Origin: Neisseriales bacterium
Lineage (GTDB): Bacteria > Pseudomonadota > Gammaproteobacteria > Burkholderiales > UBA11063
Direction: 5' to 3'
DNA length: 64,000 nucleotides
Assembly: GCA_008017155.1 (NCBI GenBank)
Contig: SSGX01000021.1
Coordinates: forward strand, 1 to 64,000
The number at the start of each line of letters is the position of its first letter. Position 1 is the stretch's first letter. This document shows positions 58,137-64,000 of this stretch, piece by piece. The notes under the pieces are model-generated. The model was given only the letters and a program-made list of their open reading frames with translations, was not told the DNA's origin and did no database searches. Position numbers and translations under genes: made by a program.

Positions 58137-59210
58137 ATGCGGATGTTGCCAATAGTATTTCTTTTTGTTTTAGGTTTTATTGTTACATCTTGTGTTACAA
58201 GTACGGTCAATAGCGATGGTACGGTACAAAAAAATACTATTGATAAAGTTAAGCTTGCTGATACTTACATAGATTTAGCAGTTGAATATCAGCAGCACGG
58301 TGCGCCTCAGGTTGCGTTGGATCGGGTTAATCTTGCAATTAAATCAAATCCTGATAGTGCTAAGGCATATATGATTAGGGCTATGATTTATCAGAGTCTT
58401 GGACAACTTAAAGATGCCGAAAAAGATTTTAAAAAATCAATAAATATTGATGATAATTATTCGGAGGCTTATGTAAATTATGCAGTTTTTTTGTGCGAAC
58501 AGAAGCGATTTGATGATGCTTTAAGTAACTTTAACACAGCTCTTGCTAATCCTTTATATTATACTCCAGAAATAGCATATTACAGTAGAGGAATCTGTTA
58601 TTACAGGAACAGTATGCTTGAATCAGCGAATGCAGATTATTTGCGCTCACTTAGTTATCGAAGCCCTCCACAAGATGTTTATATTGCTTTGGCAAAACTC
58701 CAGTTGGATAAAAAAAATTATCAATTAGCAAATTATTATATCAATAAATTTAATGGCTCGCAAACTCCAGATACTATGTGGTTGCATGTACAAATACTTC
58801 AGTACTTAATTGATGGAACAAATAATGCGCGTGAACGTAAAGAATATACGAGTTACCGCGACACAATTGGAAAACTTTTAGTCACTAATTATGGCGATAG
58901 TAATGCTACACAACAATATCTTCTTAAGTATGGTAGTGGTTCTAAATCGGGTTTACTAGCTAAGCCCTCTAATATAAAATCAGAATCTAGTAAAGTTGTC
59001 ATTACCAAGGATTCTACTGATACAACTAAAGATGTTTCAGTTAATTCTATTTCAAGAAGTACTTCTAATCAAAAGTATATTGTTGTTGAACAGGGAGACA
59101 CTTTGTATAGTATTTCGAGGAAAACTGGAGTTTCGATCAGTGAAATTAGAAAAATTAATAATTTAAATGGTGATAAAGTAGAAATTGGATCAAAAATTTA
59201 TCTAAATTGA
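58137..59210 (+). CDS. PilW/PilF-like TPR lipoprotein with a C-terminal LysM domain
   Basis: A 357-residue lipoprotein: lipobox VTSC (Cys19), TPR array at about 45-210 ([40 protein letters not shown]), a Ser/Thr/Lys-rich linker at about 270-312, then a LysM domain at 314-357 ([20 protein letters not shown]). The gene holds the pilF/pilW slot next to rlmN, whose products stabilise the type IV pilus secretin. LysM at this place is unusual and would let the protein bind peptidoglycan. The gene rodZ, usually next, is missing. Confidence 0.85.
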   Translation: MRMLPIVFLFVLGFIVTSCVTSTVNSDGTVQKNTIDKVKLADTYIDLAVEYQQHGAPQVALDRVNLAIKSNPDSAKAYMIRAMIYQSLGQLKDAEKDFKKSINIDDNYSEAYVNYAVFLCEQKRFDDALSNFNTALANPLYYTPEIAYYSRGICYYRNSMLESANADYLRSLSYRSPPQDVYIALAKLQLDKKNYQLANYYINKFNGSQTPDTMWLHVQILQYLIDGTNNARERKEYTSYRDTIGKLLVTNYGDSNATQQYLLKYGSGSKSGLLAKPSNIKSESSKVVITKDSTDTTKDVSVNSISRSTSNQKYIVVEQGDTLYSISRKTGVSISEIRKINNLNGDKVEIGSKIYLN

Positions 59211-59229
59211 GAGTTGTAGGAATTTAATA

Positions 59230-60447
59230 ATGGTTATTAGACATAAAACTCATAATGTAAAAGTGGGTAATATAAATGTAGGGAGTTCTTACCCTGTAGT
59301 TGTTCAGTCAATGACAAATACTGATACTGAAGATGCTCTTGCAACGGCTATTCAGATAGCTGATCTAGCTCGTGCTGGCTCTGAAGTTGTTAGGGTAACT
59401 GTAAATACTATTGAAGCTGGACGCAAAATAAAAGAGATCAAAGAACGATTAGGTGATTTAGGAATAAATGTGCCAATAGTTGGTGATTTTCATTTTAATG
59501 GCCACAAAATCCTTACTGAAGTTCCTGATTGTGCCAAATACCTTGATAAGTACCGGATTAATCCCGGTAATGTTGGGAAGGGAAGTAAGCGTGATGAACA
59601 ATTTGCCTCGCTGATAAATATGGCCCGGGAGTATGATAAACCTGTCAGAATCGGTGTAAATTGGGGGTCTTTGGATCAGGATTTATTAGCACAAATGCTT
59701 GATAATAATGCTCGGCTTCAGAGTCCTCTTTCTCTAGAAACCGTAATGCAAAATGCTTTGATTGAATCTGCCCTACAAAGTGCTGAAAAAGCGATTGAAT
59801 TGGGACTTCCAGAAAATAAAATTCTTCTTTCATGTAAGGTAAGTCAGGTTCAGGATTTAATAAGCGTCTATCGTCAGTTAGCTAATAAATGTGAATTTCC
59901 TTTACATTTAGGGCTTACTGAGGCTGGAATCGGCACTAAAGGAATAGTTGCATCCACAGCCGCTCTATCAATTCTTTTACAAGAGGGTATTGGTGATACT
60001 ATCAGAATTTCTCTAACGCCAAAGCCAGGAGAAACCCGGACTCAAGAGGTTATTGTTGCCCAAGAAATTCTTCAGTCTATGGGGTTACGCTCATTTGTTC
60101 CTGTTGTAACTTCCTGTCCGGGTTGCGGTCGTACTTCTAGTGATTATTTCCAAAAGCTTGCCGATAAAATCCAAAATTATCTGCGCGAACAGATGCCTGT
60201 TTGGCGCGAAACCTATCCGGGCGTTGAAACTATGAAGGTTGCGGTTATGGGGTGTGTGGTCAATGGACCTGGAGAATCTAAGTTGGCTAATATAGGGATT
60301 AGCTTGCCGGGTAAAGATGAATCTCCTGTAGCACCAGTTTATATTGATGGGCAGAAAGATGTTACATTAAAAGGTGAGCGGATTGCTGAAGAGTTTCAGG
60401 TTTTAGTTGAGAACTATGTTAAAACTCGTTACGGTAAACGTGTATAG
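59230..60447 (+). CDS. ispG: 4-hydroxy-3-methylbut-2-enyl diphosphate synthase IspG
   Basis: A 405-residue iron-sulfur enzyme. [16 protein letters not shown] opens the barrel; [17 protein letters not shown] follows; the C-terminal cluster Cys lie in [12 protein letters not shown] and [10 protein letters not shown]. It is the penultimate enzyme of the MEP isoprenoid pathway. Member of the rlmN-to-der run, 19 bp after the TPR-LysM gene. Confidence 0.97.
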   Translation: MVIRHKTHNVKVGNINVGSSYPVVVQSMTNTDTEDALATAIQIADLARAGSEVVRVTVNTIEAGRKIKEIKERLGDLGINVPIVGDFHFNGHKILTEVPDCAKYLDKYRINPGNVGKGSKRDEQFASLINMAREYDKPVRIGVNWGSLDQDLLAQMLDNNARLQSPLSLETVMQNALIESALQSAEKAIELGLPENKILLSCKVSQVQDLISVYRQLANKCEFPLHLGLTEAGIGTKGIVASTAALSILLQEGIGDTIRISLTPKPGETRTQEVIVAQEILQSMGLRSFVPVVTSCPGCGRTSSDYFQKLADKIQNYLREQMPVWRETYPGVETMKVAVMGCVVNGPGESKLANIGISLPGKDESPVAPVYIDGQKDVTLKGERIAEEFQVLVENYVKTRYGKRV

Positions 60448-60469
60448 AATATAATTTTTTGGTGAAGTA

Positions 60470-61738
60470 ATGGGACAAAAATTTACTGGTATAAAAGGAA
60501 TGAATGATATTCTGCCAGAACAGTCAAAAAGTTGGTTATGGCTTGAGGATAAACTTAGAGAATGGTTAGGTAGATATGGTTATAATAATATAAGAACGCC
60601 AATTCTTGAGGATACTGGGCTTTTTACCCGTTCAATTGGTGAAGTGACTGATATAGTTGAAAAAGAAATGTATAGCTTTACTGATTCTTTAAATGGTGAT
60701 AAGCTAACTCTTAGACCAGAAGGAACAGCTGGGACTTTAAGAGCAGTTCTTGAACACAGTCTTTTATATAATGCTACCCAGAAATTATGGTACATTGGAC
60801 CTATGTTTCGGCATGAGCGCCCGCAAAAGGGGCGTTATCGTCAATTTCATCAATTAGGGGTAGAAGCGTTAGGCTTTCAGGGTCCAGACATTGATGCTGA
60901 AATTATTGTGATGTTAAATGATCTTTGGCAGAAACTTGGCTTAACGAATGTTGAATTACATATTAACTGCCTTGGTAATTCAGAAGAGCGGGCAACTCAT
61001 CGGAATGCTCTTATTAGTTATTTTGAGGCGAATCAGAATATACTTGATGAGGAAGCTAAACGTAGGCTTCATTCAAATCCATTACGTATTTTGGATACCA
61101 AAAATCCAAATATGCAGGATTTAGTAACTAATGCACCACGCTTAATCGATTATTTAGGTGATCAGTCGCTAGCGCATTATAATGGTTGGAAAAACTATCT
61201 TGATAATATGCAGATTTCATACGTAGAAAACCCAAGATTAGTTAGAGGGCTTGATTATTATAACTTGTCAGTGTTTGAATGGATTAGTAGTGACTTAGGT
61301 GCACAATCTACCATTTGTGGTGGCGGACGTTATGATCCCTTAATTGTTGAACTTGGTGGTAAAGATAACTATGCAATTGGGTTTGCAATTGGGCTTGAGA
61401 GATTATTAATGATTCTTGAGGCGAATAGGCTGCTTCCGGAAAAGGATGTAGCTGATATCTATATTGTATATGATGGTAAAAACACTGATTTGGCTGCTTT
61501 TAAGGTTGCTTCTCAATTAAGACTGCTTGATTTGAAGGTTATTCAAAATTTTGGTGGTGGAAGTTTTAAAGCTCAATTTAAGCGCGCGGATACTAGTGGT
61601 GCAAGAATTGCCTTGGTGTTGGGTGAAAACGAAGTGGAGGCAAGTCAAGTTGTGTTAAAATACATGACTACACAAGAGCAGGAAATTATTCCGCTAGATC
61701 GTTTGTCAGATGTAATTATAAACTATTTTAATAAATAA
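60470..61738 (+). CDS. hisS: Histidyl-tRNA synthetase
   Basis: A 422-residue class II synthetase. Motif 2 lies in [20 protein letters not shown], the HisRS signature [15 protein letters not shown], and motif 3 in [14 protein letters not shown]. The C-terminal anticodon-binding domain follows. TGGTGAAG precedes ATG. Conserved order with ispG and yfgM. Confidence 0.97.
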   Translation: MGQKFTGIKGMNDILPEQSKSWLWLEDKLREWLGRYGYNNIRTPILEDTGLFTRSIGEVTDIVEKEMYSFTDSLNGDKLTLRPEGTAGTLRAVLEHSLLYNATQKLWYIGPMFRHERPQKGRYRQFHQLGVEALGFQGPDIDAEIIVMLNDLWQKLGLTNVELHINCLGNSEERATHRNALISYFEANQNILDEEAKRRLHSNPLRILDTKNPNMQDLVTNAPRLIDYLGDQSLAHYNGWKNYLDNMQISYVENPRLVRGLDYYNLSVFEWISSDLGAQSTICGGGRYDPLIVELGGKDNYAIGFAIGLERLLMILEANRLLPEKDVADIYIVYDGKNTDLAAFKVASQLRLLDLKVIQNFGGGSFKAQFKRADTSGARIALVLGENEVEASQVVLKYMTTQEQEIIPLDRLSDVIINYFNK

Positions 61739-61747
61739 TGGATCTCT

Positions 61748-62380
61748 ATGGCACATTTAGATTTGAATGAACAGGAACGTATTGACAGTATTCGTTATTA
61801 TTGGCGAATTTGGGGTAAGTATATTATCACCTTAGTATTGGTATTAGTTGTTGGATATATTGGAAGTTCTCTTTATCAATGGTATGGTAAAAGCCATGCT
61901 GAAAAAGCAGCTGTTTTATATTCTGCCTTTACAACTGCAATAAGTGAGAAAAATGATCAAAAAGTAGTAGCTACTGCTAACCAATTAATCGAAACTTTAC
62001 CCGGTACAGAATATGCACCGATGGCAGCACTACAAGCGGCAAAAGTTGCTGTAGATCAAAAAGATTACTCAAGTGCTACGAAGTTTTTAAATTGGACAAA
62101 AGATAATTCTAAAGATAAGTCAATGCAAAGTATTGCTAGTTTGAGATTAGCTACTATTTATATTGATCAGGGTAAATTCGATAAAGCACGCGAATTATTG
62201 AAAACTAAGCATGATCTTGCATTTGATGGGTTATTTTATGAAGCGCGTGGTGATATGTATATTGCAATGGGTGATACTAATAAGGCCCGTGATGCTTATA
62301 AAGAAGGCTTACAGAAAGCCGCTAATGATCCATCAACCCAGCAGGTTATTCAAATGAAGCTTGATATAATCGGGAGCTGA
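61748..62380 (+). CDS. YfgM-like tetratricopeptide membrane protein
   Basis: A 210-residue protein with a cytosolic N-terminus (MAHLDLNEQERIDSIRYYWRIWGKYI, conserved in the family in part), one transmembrane helix at about 28-47 (TLVLVLVVGYIGSSLYQW) and periplasmic TPR-like helices (DQGKFDKARELLKTKHDLAF). YfgM associates with the SecYEG translocon and periplasmic chaperones in E. coli. It lies between hisS and bamB, as in most relatives. Confidence 0.9.
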   Translation: MAHLDLNEQERIDSIRYYWRIWGKYIITLVLVLVVGYIGSSLYQWYGKSHAEKAAVLYSAFTTAISEKNDQKVVATANQLIETLPGTEYAPMAALQAAKVAVDQKDYSSATKFLNWTKDNSKDKSMQSIASLRLATIYIDQGKFDKARELLKTKHDLAFDGLFYEARGDMYIAMGDTNKARDAYKEGLQKAANDPSTQQVIQMKLDIIGS

Positions 62381-62382
62381 TT

Positions 62383-63522
62383 TTGCTTAAAAAAATATTG
62401 ATGATTATAACCAGTAGCTTAATTGCTACTGGTTTAATTTCTTGTGCCTCAGACAATACACCTCAGCCACAACCAATGCCAAAAATTAAAAACTATGATA
62501 CTTTAAAACAGGGGTGGATTCAGCGGAACCTTGATGATAGTCAGGCGGGTAGTTTTGTTCCGGTTAATTTTGATAATGCAATATTCACTGCAGATAGTAG
62601 TGGCACAATTTATAAAATTGATCCAACGGATGGGACTATTATTAATAGTTTTTATATTCGAAAAAAACTCTCAAGCGGTGTTGGAGTTTCTGGTGGATTT
62701 GTCTTTGTAACAACAGATGATGCATATTTATTGGCAATAGATAAGGGAAGTGGAAAAATAAAGTGGAAAGCAAGATTGCCAACTATTTCATTAGAAGCTC
62801 CCCAAGTTGGTGCTGATCTGGTGATTGTTAAAACAAATGATTCTGAAGTTTTGGCATATAGTATAAGTGATGGTACGCCAGTTTGGGTTTATCAGAAGCC
62901 ATCTCCAGCCCTTACACTTAGAGTGACCAATACCTTTCAGGTTATTGGTAATGAGGTGGTTGTTATTGGTTTGCCTGGAGGGAAACTCGCATTAGTTAAT
63001 TTAAAAACTGGAGTGCCAATCTGGGAGAACTATATCGCTATACCGGAAGGAGCAACCGATTTAGATAAGATCACAGATATTGGTATGCGTCCTGTTTTAG
63101 ATGATAAAAAATTATATGTTGCTTCTTATAATGGAAAAATTGCCTGTTTGGATGCGATTTCGAGTAATATCATTTGGGAAAAGAAGTTTAACACTTCGGT
63201 TGGCTTAACCTATGATCAACAGAATGTTTATGCGGTATCTGAAGATGGAGTTGTTTATGCTTTTGATAAGAATGGTGGTTCTCAAGTATGGAAAAATACT
63301 ACTATGCAGTATCGTAGTCTTGGATCGCCAGCCATTCTTGGTAATGGCATAATTATTGCTGATAGTGACGGTTTTATTCATATGTTTAATCGTAATGATG
63401 GACAGGAAACTGCTAGGCTTTCAACTAATCTCTACGGTGGTGTTTCATTGCCACTTGTAAGAGATAATGGTGTTGTATTACAGTCGGCAAATGGTATTTT
63501 AGAACTTATAAAAAATTATTAA
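62383..63522 (+). CDS. bamB: Outer membrane assembly lipoprotein BamB
   Basis: A 379-residue lipoprotein. Lipobox LISC (Cys21) and an eight-bladed PQQ-like propeller with repeats such as SGTIYKIDPTDGTIINSF, YLLAIDKGSGKIKWKARL and KIACLDAISSNIIWEKKF. BamB helps the BAM complex insert outer-membrane proteins. The start is TTG 62383 with GGGAG 6 bp upstream; ATG 62401 is an in-frame alternative but would leave a very short signal n-region. Followed by der after 8 bp. Confidence 0.93.
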   Translation: MLKKILMIITSSLIATGLISCASDNTPQPQPMPKIKNYDTLKQGWIQRNLDDSQAGSFVPVNFDNAIFTADSSGTIYKIDPTDGTIINSFYIRKKLSSGVGVSGGFVFVTTDDAYLLAIDKGSGKIKWKARLPTISLEAPQVGADLVIVKTNDSEVLAYSISDGTPVWVYQKPSPALTLRVTNTFQVIGNEVVVIGLPGGKLALVNLKTGVPIWENYIAIPEGATDLDKITDIGMRPVLDDKKLYVASYNGKIACLDAISSNIIWEKKFNTSVGLTYDQQNVYAVSEDGVVYAFDKNGGSQVWKNTTMQYRSLGSPAILGNGIIIADSDGFIHMFNRNDGQETARLSTNLYGGVSLPLVRDNGVVLQSANGILELIKNY

Positions 63523-63530
63523 GGAATTTT

Positions 63531-64000
63531 ATGAAGCCAATTATAGCTTTGGTCGGGAGACCAAATGTTGGCAAATCAACTTTATTTAATCGCTTGACCC
63601 GCAGTAAAGATGCTTTAGTTGCTGATTATGCTGGGCTTACGCGAGATCGTCATTATGGTGATGGAAGAATAGGGCATAAGCCATATATTCTCGTGGATAC
63701 TGGTGGTTTTGAGCCATTAATCGATAGTGGTGTAATGTATCAGATGGCTCGTCAGTCTGAACAAGCTATTTATGAGGCTGATGCTGTTATATTTATGGTT
63801 GATGGGCGCAATGGCGTAACTCCACAGGATAGACTTATTGCTAATAAATTACGTATGGTTGATAAGCCAGTTTATGTCGCAATTAATAAGGTTGAGGGCG
63901 TTGATAAGATAATTGCAGTCAGTGATTTTTATGAGTTGGGTTTAGATAAAATGTACCCAATTTCTGCTTCTCATGGTGATGGAATACATAAGCTGATTGA
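63531..64000 (+). CDS. der: GTPase Der (EngA), N-terminal part, runs off window
   Basis: The gene starts at ATG 63531 after AAGGA and is open to the window edge (156 codons). The first GTPase domain shows G1 GRPNVGKST, switch region AGLTRDRHYGD, G3 DTGGFE and a G4 NKVEG in place of the usual NKxD, a variant seen in first-domain Der of related Betaproteobacteria. Der acts in 50S ribosome assembly. The second GTPase and KH-like domains lie outside. Confidence 0.95.
   Translation, partial: MKPIIALVGRPNVGKSTLFNRLTRSKDALVADYAGLTRDRHYGDGRIGHKPYILVDTGGFEPLIDSGVMYQMARQSEQAIYEADAVIFMVDGRNGVTPQDRLIANKLRMVDKPVYVAINKVEGVDKIIAVSDFYELGLDKMYPISASHGDGIHKLI

Overview
The window is AT-rich chromosomal DNA of a Gram-negative bacterium. 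Outer-membrane genes (lptF, lptG, lolB, bamB, kdsA) show the cell plan. A phasin, a BPSS1780-type membrane protein pair, the mutM/TPR/lolB neighbourhood, pyrG-kdsA-eno and ndk-rlmN-pilW-ispG-hisS-yfgM-bamB-der point to Betaproteobacteria. The low GC suggests a Neisseriales-like lineage; that placement is inference from gene order and families, since no rRNA gene is present.

Layout. 1-1272: right end of an IS3-family element that cuts into a fused ATP sulfurylase/APS kinase gene, followed by a DUF2061 gene. 1265-6695: a compact co-directional cluster (methyltransferase, lasso-type B2 protease, HPr-kinase-like kinase, PqqD-type recognition protein, nucleotidyltransferase, ABC exporter) that looks like a tailored lasso-peptide/RiPP pathway, but no cyclase or precursor is recognisable. 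6976-9537: duplicated-permease ABC transporter and its ATPase. 9583-14656: phasin, a candidate small RNA, a CPA2 antiporter and tex. 14996-20784: two related membrane proteins, patatin-like lipase, mutM, a TPR lipoprotein and lolB. 20844-25875: L,D-transpeptidase, an MHS-type transporter, and a three-gene cluster of GNAT, AAC(6')-like and APH-like enzymes. 25901-33661: folC-folE, an uncharacterised 42-residue protein, and an oligopeptide ABC transporter operon. 34012-37789: pyrG-kdsA-eno, with a terminator directly in front of pyrG. 37856-42741: thrA-thrB-thrC, with a MITE-like palindrome flanked by 8-bp direct repeats between thrB and thrC. 43037-48475: YdiJ-type FAD/Fe-S oxidoreductase, a chalcone-isomerase-like protein, and a phosphatase-phosphoglycerate dehydrogenase fusion. 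48476-49288: gene remnants. 49289-52676: EamA exporter, NamZ-type muramidase, MFS transporter. 52694-64000: lptG/lptF, divergent pepA, then ndk to der, where the conserved rodZ slot is empty and the pilW homologue carries a LysM domain.

How genes work together. Threonine and serine synthesis, folate, CTP, Kdo, glycolysis (eno), isoprenoid (ispG) and histidyl-tRNA genes make most of the window housekeeping. The accessory parts are the left-end IS/sulfate/RiPP-like region, the aminoglycoside-modifying-like cluster, the small-protein gene and the 48.5-49.2 kb remnant region. Several starts are moved inward from the longest open frame, on ribosome-binding sites, family length or 4-bp overlaps (mutM, patatin, lptF, lptG, namZ, pepA, pyrG).
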